A stretch of DNA of 64,000 nt from Chloroflexota bacterium (GCA_029262735.1 JAJCYY010000010.1:62001-126000), one strand, 5' to 3'; shown: positions 8,613 through 17,532, counted from the stretch's first letter. Numbers and translations are program-made. The notes: generated from the sequence alone by a model not told the origin.

Positions 8613-10079
8613 TCATTTCAGCAGGTTCCTGTAGAAATCCTGGCCCGCCTTGTGCAGCTCAAGGACTTCGTTCCGCTGCGTGTCTGTGTAGAACTTGCCC
8701 TTTTTGCTGATCCATTCCGTCGCCTCGTCGATTCGGTCAACGAAGAACTTTGCAGCTTGCGCCTGGGACGACGGCGGTTTGCCGGCTCCCTGCAGGTAGA
8801 TCGGCGAGGAGTGCGCCCAGATCGGCTGGTGGAATGAGTCTCGGACACCGCTGCCAACCCGTGCCGCGATCCACCCGTCACTATCAGCAGGCACATCGGC
8901 CTCGAACACGCCGCTGGTTGAGTTCACATCCTGTCGCGCCACTACACTGCCGTTTGCCACTATCTCGACTCGCTGCACGTCGTAGTGTGATTGCCATTCA
9001 ACCCTGGCATGGACGCTGCCGCTCGAATTCGCTTCAATCCTGTCGCCCGGAACGGCACCGTTCACATTCAGATACAACGCCGGTCCGTTGGTGATGAAGC
9101 TGTTTCCTTTCTTGATCGACTCCGTCCATTTTTCGTGATCGAACCCGCTACCTCCCTGCGCGTAGACACGGTTCGCTGACGAAACGAACCAGTCCGAGCC
9201 AGTTGACGCGGGTAGCTTGATGCCGCAGTTCAGCATCTGGTACCAGAGGTCGTACTCGACATCGACCCAGTGGGGATCGAACAGGTTTATGGCGTGGACT
9301 TTGCCGAGAGCGGCGGCGACGGGGGCTTCCATTCCCTGTCCGTTGTGGCACCAGATCACCAGGCCTCCCTGCGCGTTGGCGTCATCGCACACGTACGAGA
9401 GCGGTGGATAGTCGGGAGTGAAGGGGTCGATGAGCAGGCCGCGTGACACCGGTTCGACGATGTTGCGGAGATTCAGCAGCATTACGTGGCCGTAGCCGAT
9501 GACGAACGGTCGGTCGGGATCGTGGTTGTGGCGAGACTCCTCACCGGACTGCACGTGGTGGTGCGTGTCGGTGAACTGCGTTAGGACGCCCGGCGGATAC
9601 TTGTTCGTCGCGTAGTCCAGGTCCCAGCGTTTAAGGACCGAGACAGCCGTCATCCGCAGGTTTTCTACTCTTGAGTCGTAGGCCAACCGCCGGTCAGGGT
9701 CGGTCTCCTTCTCGTCATAGTGGATGTGAGTGTTGCCGGGATGCCAGCCGCGTTCTGGCAGATCGCCCCAGCGCTGGAGTTGGATATCGAGCGCGATATC
9801 GCCTTCTTGCAGAGTGCCCGCGGTGCCGCCGGAGCCGACTTCGACCACCGTTCGCCACGGTGTGAACTCGGTGCCACGCTCGACGAGCACCTGCGAGTAG
9901 CCGCGCGCTGCGTCGACAGAGAACTGGCCATCTGAATAGAAGAACGGCTCACCCGGGCCGCGCTTCCACATGGCGTCTGGCGGCGCAACAGGCTCTCCGC
10001 CGGGTCCGATTACCTGGACTCTCGCCTGGACCAATTCGCCGGTATGCGCGTCCCTGATTTCACCTGTGATTTTCGGCAT
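8613..10079 (-). CDS. CehA/McbA-type PHP-like metallohydrolase
   Basis: A 488-residue protein with an N-terminal beta-sandwich (about 1-100) followed by a PHP/CehA-type metal-binding domain. Candidate ligands are the His pair in GNTHIHYDEK, the His cluster in DTHHHVQSGEE and SRHNHD, HN in VIWCHNGQG, and a late Asp in GSDWF. CehA/McbA relatives include carbaryl hydrolase, but most are uncharacterised, so the substrate is unknown. A C-terminal beta domain (about 340-430) and a helical tail complete the chain. The ATG at 10079 has CAGGAGCC upstream; an in-frame start 24 bases earlier lacks one. No signal peptide is evident. Confidence 0.75.
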   Translation of the reverse strand: MPKITGEIRDAHTGELVQARVQVIGPGGEPVAPPDAMWKRGPGEPFFYSDGQFSVDAARGYSQVLVERGTEFTPWRTVVEVGSGGTAGTLQEGDIALDIQLQRWGDLPERGWHPGNTHIHYDEKETDPDRRLAYDSRVENLRMTAVSVLKRWDLDYATNKYPPGVLTQFTDTHHHVQSGEESRHNHDPDRPFVIGYGHVMLLNLRNIVEPVSRGLLIDPFTPDYPPLSYVCDDANAQGGLVIWCHNGQGMEAPVAAALGKVHAINLFDPHWVDVEYDLWYQMLNCGIKLPASTGSDWFVSSANRVYAQGGSGFDHEKWTESIKKGNSFITNGPALYLNVNGAVPGDRIEANSSGSVHARVEWQSHYDVQRVEIVANGSVVARQDVNSTSGVFEADVPADSDGWIAARVGSGVRDSFHQPIWAHSSPIYLQGAGKPPSSQAQAAKFFVDRIDEATEWISKKGKFYTDTQRNEVLELHKAGQDFYRNLLK

Positions 10080-10214
10080 TGATCGGCTCCTGAGACTGCT
10101 CAATCGCTAATTGATGCCACAGCTTACTCCGACCGGGGCTTTCAGGCAGCGGGGATTGTATCTAGGCGCGGCGCAACGTCAGATGGTCTCCGCGGTTGGC
10201 GCAAGCGCCGCGCT

Positions 10215-11051
10215 CTATACACCAAATGCCCGAGCAATTAGCACGGCGATGCCCAGGATTGCCACGTACGCAATGAACGGCCTGAAGGACCGGGTCCGCA
10301 AGACCCGCATCAGCCAGCTGATCGCCGCGTACCCGGTCACGAATGAGACAAATGCGCCCAGGATGATCAGACCCCACGGTCGATCCGACAGGCCTTCAGC
10401 TGAGATCACGTCGACGAGCAGGAACAGGCTGGCGCCGCCGATCGCGGGAACGGCGAGCAGAAACGAGAGCCTGGCCGCTGCGTCACGGTTCAGGTTCCCC
10501 AGCATTCCACCGGCCATTGTCGAGCCAGCGCGGGATACGCCAGGCAGAACTGCTGCCGCCTGGAACAGTCCGGCAATCGTCGTGTCCCGAGCAGATGCTG
10601 CGGCGAGGCGTTTCGTTCGGGCACCAACCACTTCGGCCAGCGTCAGAAGCACGGCGGTTCCGAGTAGGGAAACTGCAACAGCCTCGGGTTTACGAAGCGT
10701 TGTCTCCAGCGAATCGCGAAGCAGCAGGCCGACAATCGCGATCGGGATGCTTGCGATCACAATGAGCATTAGGAGCCTTCGAGCGGGTATGGTCGGGCTC
10801 GTGTCACCGACCTCCATCAGGAAAACAGCGCCCCCGTTGTAGCAGCCGCGGGCAAGCGTTATCCAGGTTCTGCGGAAGTAGATTAAAACTGCAAGCAGCG
10901 TGCCAAGGTGAACAGCCGCGTCGAAAACCAGCCCCTGGTCAGGCCAGTTGAATATCCATGAACTAAGAACCAGGTGCCCTGAACTGCTGACAGGAAGGAA
11001 CTCGGTGAGGCCCTGCACTATCGCAAGGACGATTGCCTGTTCCAGGGACAT
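10215..11051 (-). CDS. uppP: Undecaprenyl-diphosphatase
   Basis: A 278-residue polytopic membrane phosphatase of the BacA/UppP family. It dephosphorylates undecaprenyl diphosphate to recycle the lipid carrier for peptidoglycan and other wall polymers. The first signature EFLPVSSSGHL (about 17-27) and the second, PGVSRAGSTMAGGM (about 168-181), are both intact and hold the catalytic Glu, Ser, His and Arg. Length and the eight or so hydrophobic segments fit the family. It is transcribed leftward and divergently from the enolase-superfamily gene. A 135-base gap separates it from the metallohydrolase gene downstream. Confidence 0.95.
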   Translation of the reverse strand: MSLEQAIVLAIVQGLTEFLPVSSSGHLVLSSWIFNWPDQGLVFDAAVHLGTLLAVLIYFRRTWITLARGCYNGGAVFLMEVGDTSPTIPARRLLMLIVIASIPIAIVGLLLRDSLETTLRKPEAVAVSLLGTAVLLTLAEVVGARTKRLAAASARDTTIAGLFQAAAVLPGVSRAGSTMAGGMLGNLNRDAAARLSFLLAVPAIGGASLFLLVDVISAEGLSDRPWGLIILGAFVSFVTGYAAISWLMRVLRTRSFRPFIAYVAILGIAVLIARAFGV

Positions 11052-11334
11052 TGTCTGTCTGTTGCCTCAACTGAATGTCGAAAAAAAGCAGCGCCGGTTC
11101 TCTATTTGGAGCGTTGCCAATGTCGATGTTGACAGCGTTCCGTCTGGTAGAGGTAAGAAAGGAGCCGCTGCCAGCGCAGCCTCATATTGTGCTTCTGTTC
11201 CACCGAGCATGGGATGCGGTACAACCCCCAATATTTGCGAATACAATGCCGCGGTCGTGTCTGAATGCAACTCGCGAGTTCGTCGGCTGCGGTCGAAATC
11301 ACCCATTGGCACTAGAACTGTGATCGGAAGTCGA

Positions 11335-12549
11335 ATGGCAAGGAACAACCCGACCGTCACCAGTATCGAGACTCTCAGGAACTCGGAGTATCCGCGCATC
11401 GTCTGGGTGAGGATTGGGACCAGCGACGGGCTGTTCGGGCTCGGCGAAACATCGTTTGAGCCTGCGACTATCGAGACGTGGATTCACGAGAACGCGGCGA
11501 ACTATCTGCTTGGCAGGGACGCGACGCAACTCGACCTGCACTGGGAGAAGCTGAACAGCCACGGCGCACGCCATCGCGCCCGCTCTTCAGACATGAGCGG
11601 CCTTTCGGCGGTGGACATGGCGCTGTGGGACCTCTACGCCAAGCGCCACGGTGTACCGCTGCACACGGTGCTGGGCGGACTCTTTCGAGACCGGATCAAG
11701 GTCTACAACACCTGCGCCGGCTACTCGTATGGCGTTAACCGGCCCGGAAGGTTGAAGACCGGTGATGTGGACTACCGCCCCGAGCAGCCGTACGAAGACC
11801 AGCATGCCTTCCTGACAGACGCCGGCGCGCTTGCAGACGATCTGTTGTCGGAGGGTTTCACCGCAATGAAGATCTGGCCCTTCGATCAGTTCGTTGACAA
11901 GACCTCCGGCCAGTTCATATCGAAGACCGATCTCGAGGAAGGCACCGAGCCGTTTCGAAAAATCAGAGAGAAGGTTGGCAACCGCATCGATGTGATGGTC
12001 GAGATGCACTCGTTGTGGAACCTGCCATCTGCGGTCCGGGTTGCGAAGTCTGTCGAGCCGACCGAGCCGTTCTGGTTCGAGGACCCCGTACCGATGGACA
12101 ACATCGACGCGCTGGCCGAGTTCCGCCATTCGACTCATATTGCAACGACGGCCTCGGAGACGGTGGCGACTCGATGGGCCTTCCGGGAGATGATGGAGAA
12201 GCAGGCGATGACGATCTGCATGTTTGACATCTCGTGGGTCGGCGGTATCTCGGAGGCGAAGCGGATTGCGACGATGGCCGAGGCATACCGGATGCCCATC
12301 GCACCACATGATTGCGTCGGGCCTGTGACGCTCGCCTTTTCGGTCCAGCTCGCCCTGAACGCTCCGAACGCGCTGATACAGGAGACAGTCAGAGCCTACA
12401 ACGCCACGTGGTACAGGGACATCGTAGACAAGCAGCCTCGCATCGAGGGCGGATACGCGTATCCGTCGGAAGACGCGGGGATTGGCATGGAGTTGTTGGA
12501 GTCGTTCGAGAAGAGTGAAGCTACGACGCACAGGCTGAGCGAGGTTTAG
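11335..12549 (+). CDS. Enolase-superfamily (mandelate racemase-type) sugar-acid dehydratase candidate
   Basis: From the ATG at 11335 the protein is 404 residues, with an N-terminal capping domain and a C-terminal barrel. The metal ligands are E223 (VEMH), E249 (WFEDP) and E275 (ASETV). H225 directly follows the first ligand (E-x-H) and H325 lies in APHDCVGP, paired with D298. This His/His arrangement is known from galactonate- and gluconate-type dehydratases of the mandelate racemase group, so dehydration of an aldonic acid is the best guess. The reading frame stays open upstream to 10948, overlapping uppP, but that extension has no family similarity. The exact substrate is not determinable. 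Confidence 0.82.
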   Translation: MARNNPTVTSIETLRNSEYPRIVWVRIGTSDGLFGLGETSFEPATIETWIHENAANYLLGRDATQLDLHWEKLNSHGARHRARSSDMSGLSAVDMALWDLYAKRHGVPLHTVLGGLFRDRIKVYNTCAGYSYGVNRPGRLKTGDVDYRPEQPYEDQHAFLTDAGALADDLLSEGFTAMKIWPFDQFVDKTSGQFISKTDLEEGTEPFRKIREKVGNRIDVMVEMHSLWNLPSAVRVAKSVEPTEPFWFEDPVPMDNIDALAEFRHSTHIATTASETVATRWAFREMMEKQAMTICMFDISWVGGISEAKRIATMAEAYRMPIAPHDCVGPVTLAFSVQLALNAPNALIQETVRAYNATWYRDIVDKQPRIEGGYAYPSEDAGIGMELLESFEKSEATTHRLSEV

Positions 12550-12591
12550 TGCGATCTGTCGATTAAGCGAAGTCAACCTACCTTGTTGAAA

Positions 12592-13164
12592 ATGTATGAC
12601 CCGCTCAAGCCATCTCTGCCAACGCCGTCTAGTAGTCGACCTGGGCAAGGACGTCGTTCAGACGCCAGTTCCGATCAGGTCCTGACATCACGGCGGGCAG
12701 TTCCTGCCCGGATATTAGCCAGGCTATTCGATGAGATCGTTTCAAGCCTGATTGCTGTCGGTTGTCTCCTGCCCATTATCTTCATTTTCGTCGCACCATC
12801 CCACTGGATCGACCTGGGCCCAGGCGGTTATCTTCTGGTCGTCCTGATTTTTGGAACAATTGGAACTGTGGCAAAGTCGTTCTACTTCATCGTGTTCGAG
12901 TACCGAACTGGCCAGACGTTGGGCAAGATTGCCCTGAATCTTGAAGTCACCGGCACAGGTGGCGATCGCGCCAGCATGAGAAGGCTGGTTGTGAGGGCTA
13001 TTCTCAACTACTTATTACTCTCCTGCATACCGGTGATTTTTCTAGAGATCGTAACCATGCTTCTGCGAAAGAATGGACGGCGGATGGTTGACGAGTTGAC
13101 CGGAACTCGAATCGTTCGACTAGAGTTCGGTGCGGTTCCGACGGCCGAACCGGATAATCTGTAA
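12592..13164 (+). CDS. RDD family membrane protein
   Basis: A 190-residue integral membrane protein with the RDD-domain layout. The first helix opens with the ARILARLFDE motif (R..D), a second helix follows (YLLVVLIFGTIGTVAKSFYFIVFEY), then the conserved RTGQTLGKIALNLEV turn and a last helix pair (AILNYLLLSCIPVIFLEIVTML). It ends with the typical RMVDELTGTRIV. A basic, Ser/Pro-rich N-terminal tail of about 35 residues is predicted to be cytoplasmic. Some RDD proteins are linked to ion exchange, but the function is not general. A TTG start at 12583 is possible; neither start has a clear ribosome-binding site. Confidence 0.82.
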   Translation: MYDPLKPSLPTPSSSRPGQGRRSDASSDQVLTSRRAVPARILARLFDEIVSSLIAVGCLLPIIFIFVAPSHWIDLGPGGYLLVVLIFGTIGTVAKSFYFIVFEYRTGQTLGKIALNLEVTGTGGDRASMRRLVVRAILNYLLLSCIPVIFLEIVTMLLRKNGRRMVDELTGTRIVRLEFGAVPTAEPDNL

Positions 13165-13290
13165 AACTGGTGGTTCTGAATCGGGATTCCAACAATCTCG
13201 CGGTTCCTTTCGTAAATAAATAACGGATTCACGTCCACCGGCCGCCTGCTCGCTCGCGACAGCTACTCCTCACTCACTCTTCATGCACAG

Positions 13291-13342
13291 GCCGCATGCT
13301 TTGCGGCACCCGCGGTAACATGCCGCCAGACTTCCCATCTGG
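13291..13342 (+). promoter_or_regulatory. Leader with two hairpins ahead of trpB2
   Basis: Two short hairpins lie in the 200-base leader just before the trpB2 ribosome-binding site. The first has GCCGCA (13291-13296) pairing with TGCGGC (13302-13307). The second has CCAGA (13326-13330) pairing with TCTGG (13338-13342). The bases after the second, TGGAACTGCG, are one mismatch from the T-box consensus TGGNACCGCG. A full T-box structure with a specifier loop was not demonstrated, so this is only a possible regulatory leader. Confidence 0.3.
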
Positions 13343-13367
13343 AACTGCGCCGAACACGGAGGACGAC

Positions 13368-14726
13368 ATGACCGACGCCACTACGAAGTTCACCCTGCCT
13401 GAGTCTGAGATTCCGACGCACTGGTACAACGTGCAGGCTGACCTCCAGTGGCCTCTCGACCCGGCGTTGCATCCCGGAACGCACCAACCGGCAGGCCCGG
13501 ACGACTTCGCGCCGCTGTTTCCAATGGCCCTGATCGGCCAGGAAGTGAGCCAGGACCGCTGGATAGAAATTCCAGACGAGGTCAGGGACATCTACAGACT
13601 CTGGCGGCCGACTCCTCTCTTTCGCGCGCATCGCCTCGAAGCGGCACTCGGCACGCCTGCCCGAATCTTCTACAAGTACGAAGGTGGCAGCCCGGCCGGT
13701 AGCCACAAGCCGAACACGGCGGTGCCGCAGGTCTACTACAACCGTGAAGAGGGCACGAAGCGCATCACCACCGAGACCGGCGCAGGCCAGTGGGGATCGG
13801 CACTTGCCTTCGCTGCCAACCAGATGGGCATCGAGGCGAAGGTCTACATGGTCTCTGCCAGCTACAAGCAGAAGCCGTATCGGAAGTCGATGATCGAGAC
13901 ATGGGGAGCAGAGGTTGTGCCCAGCCCTTCGCCAGACACGAAGGCTGGCCGCGACATCTTGGCGCAGGACCCTGAATCGCCGGGGAGCCTCGGAATCGCC
14001 ATCTCCGAGGCCGTCGAAGACGCCGTGATGCGGGACGACACCAAGTACTCGCTCGGCAGCGTGCTGAACCACGTGTTGATGCACCAGACGGTCATCGGGC
14101 AGGAGGCGATCAAGCAGATGGAGATGGCCGACGCCTATCCGGATATGGTGATCGGCTGTGCCGGTGGCGGCTCAAACTTGGCGGGGATCACTTTCCCGTT
14201 CGTTCCAGACAAGATTGCCGGTAAGAATATCCGCTTCATCGCCGTTGAACCGGAGGCTTCGCCTTCGCTCACCCGCGGCAAATTTGCTTACGATTTTGGC
14301 GACACGGCGGGCATGACGCCGCTCATGAAGATGCACACGCTGGGGCACACGTTCGTGCCGAACCCGATTCACGCCGGGGGACTGCGTTATCACGGGATGG
14401 CGCCGCTTGTGAGCCTGCTGGTTGCAAATGGCATGATTGAGCCGCGGGCTTACCACCAGAAGACGGTGTTCGATGCGGCGGTGCAGTTCGCAAGGACCGA
14501 GGGCATCATCCCTGCGCCGGAGCCTTCGCACGCTATTCGAGCGGCTATCGACGAGGCGCTGGCGTGCAAGGAGTCGGGCGAAGCGAAGACGATCCTGTTC
14601 CACCTGTGCGGCCATGGCAATTTCGACATGAGCGCGTACGAGCAGTACTTCTCTGGCGAGATGATCGATTACGCATATCCGGAGGAAGCTGTGGCGAAGG
14701 CGATGGAGTCTATGCCGGTGATGTAG
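13368..14726 (+). CDS. trpB2: TrpB2-type tryptophan synthase beta chain-like PLP enzyme
   Basis: A 452-residue PLP enzyme of the TrpB2 branch, longer at the N terminus than classic TrpB. The PLP lysine is in GSHKPN (K114), the phosphate loop is CAGGGSNL, and the TrpB2-type [10 protein letters not shown] segment and late GLRYHGM block are present. TrpB2 enzymes join indole and serine to make tryptophan, often without TrpA. No trpA or other trp gene is nearby, so it may work alone or salvage indole. The ATG at 13368 has ACGGAGGA upstream, which rules out the longer in-frame start at 13296. The leader holds two hairpins (see 13291-13342). Confidence 0.9.
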   Translation: MTDATTKFTLPESEIPTHWYNVQADLQWPLDPALHPGTHQPAGPDDFAPLFPMALIGQEVSQDRWIEIPDEVRDIYRLWRPTPLFRAHRLEAALGTPARIFYKYEGGSPAGSHKPNTAVPQVYYNREEGTKRITTETGAGQWGSALAFAANQMGIEAKVYMVSASYKQKPYRKSMIETWGAEVVPSPSPDTKAGRDILAQDPESPGSLGIAISEAVEDAVMRDDTKYSLGSVLNHVLMHQTVIGQEAIKQMEMADAYPDMVIGCAGGGSNLAGITFPFVPDKIAGKNIRFIAVEPEASPSLTRGKFAYDFGDTAGMTPLMKMHTLGHTFVPNPIHAGGLRYHGMAPLVSLLVANGMIEPRAYHQKTVFDAAVQFARTEGIIPAPEPSHAIRAAIDEALACKESGEAKTILFHLCGHGNFDMSAYEQYFSGEMIDYAYPEEAVAKAMESMPVM

Positions 14727-14799
14727 GTGGAGTGGCGTTACTTGTGCGCCGCGGTAAACTACCGCCCAATCGCACCCATCTTCACCAGGAACAACCGCC

Positions 14800-15510
14800 A
14801 TGCCGCATAAAATCGCAACCCCCGTTCAGATGTTTGTCTCACCTGGCCCGAAGCCAAACGGTCTGCAGGCTGCAGACGACGGTCTCTGGTACATCGACCA
14901 GGGCAACAACAACGTCTACAAGCTGGATTGGGACACCGGTGCGACCCTGGTCGAGCTGCCGACCGAGACTCTCCATTCCAGCGGGATAACAATCGGCGAC
15001 GGCAAACTCTGGATTGCATCAACATACAGTTGCGAGATCTTTTGCTGCGACATCGAGACCGGCAAGACTATCGAACGGTACAGCTCGCCCGGCGCGGGGA
15101 TCAATGCAACCCGTGAGCACCTCGATGCGACGGCCGGTCGCAGGTCTGAGCCGACCGGAGATCACGGCCTGGAGTGGAAGGACGGTCACCTCTACGTGGC
15201 GTCACCGCCATCACAGTTCGTCCATGTGATCGAGGTCGCCACCTGGAAAGAGGTTCACCGGTTCAAGGCTCCCGGATACCGTGCACACGGAATCGCGTGG
15301 GCGGAAGAAGAAGGGATGATGTGGCTGGCGGATACCTCCATGGGAATCGTCACCCGGCTTCGTATCGAGGATGGCCGTTGCTATGACTCGTTCCGCGTTC
15401 CCGATCCGGTGCAGGTCCACGGCATGACGATTCGGGACAACCTCCTCTGGTACGCAGACGATCGCGGCCCCATCGGCAGATTGCACGTGAGCATGGAGCC
15501 TGATTTCTAG
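14800..15510 (+). CDS. Beta-propeller (SMP-30/YncE-like) protein
   Basis: A 236-residue protein made of repeated short strands with W/Y-I/A-D/S motifs: DGLWYIDQGNNNVYKLD, GKLWIASTYSC, GHLYVASPPS, MMWLADTSMG and NLLWYADDRG. This pattern is typical of SMP-30/gluconolactonase and YncE-type beta-propellers. No signal peptide is seen. Whether it hydrolyses a lactone or only binds ligands cannot be decided, since the metal ligands of true SMP-30 enzymes cannot be located with confidence. It stands alone between trpB2 and the lipid-synthesis genes, 73 bases after trpB2 on the same strand. Confidence 0.65.
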   Translation: MPHKIATPVQMFVSPGPKPNGLQAADDGLWYIDQGNNNVYKLDWDTGATLVELPTETLHSSGITIGDGKLWIASTYSCEIFCCDIETGKTIERYSSPGAGINATREHLDATAGRRSEPTGDHGLEWKDGHLYVASPPSQFVHVIEVATWKEVHRFKAPGYRAHGIAWAEEEGMMWLADTSMGIVTRLRIEDGRCYDSFRVPDPVQVHGMTIRDNLLWYADDRGPIGRLHVSMEPDF

Positions 15511-15526
15511 CCAGCAACTCCTCTCG

Positions 15527-15555
15527 TTGCCCGATTCCATCTGTGTCAATACAAT
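15527..15555 (+). promoter_or_regulatory. Sigma-70-type promoter for the HadAB-like/plsX genes
   Basis: The -35 hexamer TTGCCC (15527-15532) and -10 hexamer TACAAT (15550-15555) are separated by exactly 17 bases. Transcription would start near 15562, giving a leader of 60 to 110 bases depending on the start codon of the HadA-like gene. It falls in the gap just after the beta-propeller gene and faces the lipid-synthesis run. Confidence 0.55.
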
Positions 15556-15669
15556 TCTGTCTTTTCCGGCAGACCTGTGGTCCGCTGGTCCAAACGACAG
15601 ATCTGAACTGGCGGAATCACCCTGATCGACATCACTCTCGCGGCAACAGGGACAACGCTTGGGCCGTAT

Positions 15670-16032
15670 GTGTTCTCATTTGACGCTGCGCGGGCTGCTG
15701 CTTTTAAAGCTGCGACCGGCGATGAAAAGTCGCCTGATTACAACGGAGCGTTGCCACCTTCAGCGGTGGTTGCCGAGGGTCTAGCCCGCCTGATATCTGA
15801 GCTCGATCTCTTCGGCGAGAGGATCCTGAGTGCGGGCGGAGTAGTTCACACGTCGCAGGAAGCGGAGTTTTTTGCTCCGGTTATGCCGGGCGAGACTATC
15901 GAGGCGACTGCGAGACTGGCAGGAAACACGTTGCGCCGCGGCGCTCGCTTCGTTTCCGTATTCACCGAATTCAGAAACGAGTCCAACGAGTTAGTTGCAA
16001 CGGCATCAAGCACAATCATGGTGCCGGAATGA
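15670..16032 (+). CDS. HadA-like (FAS1-type N-terminal) hotdog dehydratase subunit
   Basis: From the GTG at 15670 this is 120 residues of a hotdog-fold protein related to MaoC_dehydratas_N and mycobacterial HadA. Family features are an FKAATGDEKSPDYNGALPPS block, EAEFFAPVMPGETI and a final strand ELVATASSTIMV. It lacks the D-x-x-x-x-H catalytic pair, as HadA-type subunits do. The frame continues upstream of the GTG with ITLAATGTTLGPYVFSFD, which matches how the family begins. A CTG at 15622 behind GGCGGA may therefore be the real start, giving 136 residues. It overlaps the next gene by 4 bases (ATGA), which supports a heterodimer made by coupled translation. Confidence 0.75.
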   Translation: MFSFDAARAAAFKAATGDEKSPDYNGALPPSAVVAEGLARLISELDLFGERILSAGGVVHTSQEAEFFAPVMPGETIEATARLAGNTLRRGARFVSVFTEFRNESNELVATASSTIMVPE

Positions 16033-16454
16033 GCGATGCACTCGACGTGAATGCGATCGGGCAAGGAGACAGGCTGAACGGGTTCAACCGGGAAGTCACT
16101 CTCGAGCGCATTGCCGAGTATGCGGACGCCTCGGGTGATCACAACCCACTGCACCTGGACGAAGAGTACGCAAAGACGACGCAGTTCGGCGGAGTGATTG
16201 CACACGGTATGCTGAGTATGGCGTTCGTGTGCGAGTTGATGGCCATGAATTTTCCGGCCACGTGGCACGCAGGCGGTAAGATGAAGCTGCGATTCAAAGC
16301 TCCTGTCTTTCCCGGCGAGACGATTACGGTCAATGGCGAAGTTCAGGCGATTCGAGAGGTAGACGGAAAACCGGTAGCGCAGTGCTCGGTAGCATGTCTG
16401 AAACCGGACGGAACTGAGGCACTGAGCGGGACCATCACTGTCCCGCTTGCATGA
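16029..16454 (+). CDS. HadB-like MaoC hydratase/dehydratase subunit
   Basis: A 141-residue single-hotdog MaoC protein. The hydratase-2 motif is complete: YADASGDHNPLHLDEEYA with catalytic D37 and H42, then FGGVIAHGMLSM. Its length matches mycobacterial HadB, the catalytic half of the 3-hydroxyacyl-ACP dehydratase. Paired with the HadA-like gene immediately upstream (stop and start overlap), it probably dehydrates 3-hydroxyacyl thioesters. The next genes, plsX, fabG and fabL, suggest acyl-ACP substrates in fatty-acid synthesis rather than beta-oxidation. R-specific enoyl-CoA hydratase is the main alternative. Confidence 0.85.
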   Translation: MSDALDVNAIGQGDRLNGFNREVTLERIAEYADASGDHNPLHLDEEYAKTTQFGGVIAHGMLSMAFVCELMAMNFPATWHAGGKMKLRFKAPVFPGETITVNGEVQAIREVDGKPVAQCSVACLKPDGTEALSGTITVPLA

Positions 16455-16503
16455 CGACATTCCGGCATGAATGCCGGTTGAGAGTTCGAGGGTACGACCG
16501 AAC

Positions 16504-17532
16504 ATGAGCGACCAGTTGCCCGAAGGCATCATCCCAATCGCGCTCGATGCGATGGGCGGAGACCATGGGCCTCCTGTGACTGTACCGGCTGCCCTGAAGG
16601 CGATCGGCAACGGCGGCGTTGCTGTCGCTCTTGTTGGTGATCCGACCGCAATTGAGGCTGAACTCGTAAAGTACGACACTCCGGCCAAGAAACTTGTGCA
16701 GATTGTCCCTGCTGAAGGTGTGATTCCAGAAGGGGCCAACCCTGCCATGGCGCTCCGTGCGCACCCGAGAGCTTCGGTCCTGGTTGCCGCCGGAGCGGTA
16801 AAGGCAGGGAAGGTCGAGGCTTTCGTGAGTATGGGTTCCACGGGCGCTTCTATCGCCGCTGGCACTGTGTTGCTGGGAACCGTCGATGGGGTCGAACGCG
16901 GCGCTCTCGGCGGACCGATCATTGGTTACGCGCCTGACACTGTGATCATCGACCTGGGAACGAATGTCGATACTCGGCCGGTGCAGCTAGTGGATTTCGC
17001 CGCGCTTGGCAGCCTCATGTCGCGGCTCATTTACGGCAAGACCAACCCGCGAGTTGCGTTGCTTTCCGTAGGATCTGAAGAAGGTAAGGGAAACGCACAG
17101 GTCAAGGCAACGACCGAGCTGCTCCGAAACAGCAGCCTGAATTTTATCGGCAACGTCGAACCGCAAGACCTGACGGACGGAGGGGGAAAGGCTGAGGTTG
17201 TTGTATGTGATGGTTTTGTTGGCAATATCGTGCTGAAGTTGACCGAGGGACTTGGCCGCGCCATCGTAAAGAACATCCGCTCCGCCCTGCCGCCATCACC
17301 CGAAGTGGATGCGCTTGCAGAAGAAGTATTTTCTCGCACGAACATGCTGGCAGTGTTTGGCGGAGGCCCATTGCTCGGTCTCAAGGGCGCCGCGATCGTG
17401 GGACACGGCTCGTCCGGTGTTGACGCGATAGCGGGTGCGATCGCTACCGCGCTGATCGTCGTCGAAAACGACTACATCAATTCGCAGGACGCCGAGCTTG
17501 AACGCATCAGGTCCGAAATCGCAGTTACGTGA
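16504..17532 (+). CDS. plsX: Phosphate acyltransferase PlsX
   Basis: A 342-residue PlsX protein, which converts acyl-ACP to acyl-phosphate for membrane phospholipid synthesis. It opens with IALDAMGGDHGP, carries ANPAMALR and VSMGSTGA, then VVVCDGFVGNIVLK and the late GLKGAAIVGHGSS, all PlsX landmarks. The ATG at 16504 is preferred over an in-frame start 33 bases upstream because it places MGGD at the usual distance from the N terminus. The gap to the HadB-like gene is 49 bases, so they are probably in the same transcript. No plsY is visible in the window. Confidence 0.95.
   Translation: MSDQLPEGIIPIALDAMGGDHGPPVTVPAALKAIGNGGVAVALVGDPTAIEAELVKYDTPAKKLVQIVPAEGVIPEGANPAMALRAHPRASVLVAAGAVKAGKVEAFVSMGSTGASIAAGTVLLGTVDGVERGALGGPIIGYAPDTVIIDLGTNVDTRPVQLVDFAALGSLMSRLIYGKTNPRVALLSVGSEEGKGNAQVKATTELLRNSSLNFIGNVEPQDLTDGGGKAEVVVCDGFVGNIVLKLTEGLGRAIVKNIRSALPPSPEVDALAEEVFSRTNMLAVFGGGPLLGLKGAAIVGHGSSGVDAIAGAIATALIVVENDYINSQDAELERIRSEIAVT

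Noticed and set aside
10948..11334. In-frame extension of the enolase-superfamily gene over uppP
   Set aside because: It runs across the opposite-strand uppP start and reads as irregular, Cys/Arg-rich sequence with no similarity to the enzyme's capping domain. The ATG at 11335 begins right before the normal N terminus.
11587..12648. Long minus-strand frame opposite the enolase-superfamily gene
   Set aside because: An Arg/His/Leu-rich antisense reading of a conserved enzyme; no domain is recognisable.
13281..14084. Long minus-strand frame opposite trpB2
   Set aside because: It is the antisense of the conserved PLP domain, with Val/Arg/His-rich composition and no family signature.
15846..16922. 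Long minus-strand frame opposite the HadA/HadB-like and plsX genes
   Set aside because: It is the antisense of three well-supported genes and has a composition unlike the other proteins (rich in Ser, Thr, Pro and Ala).
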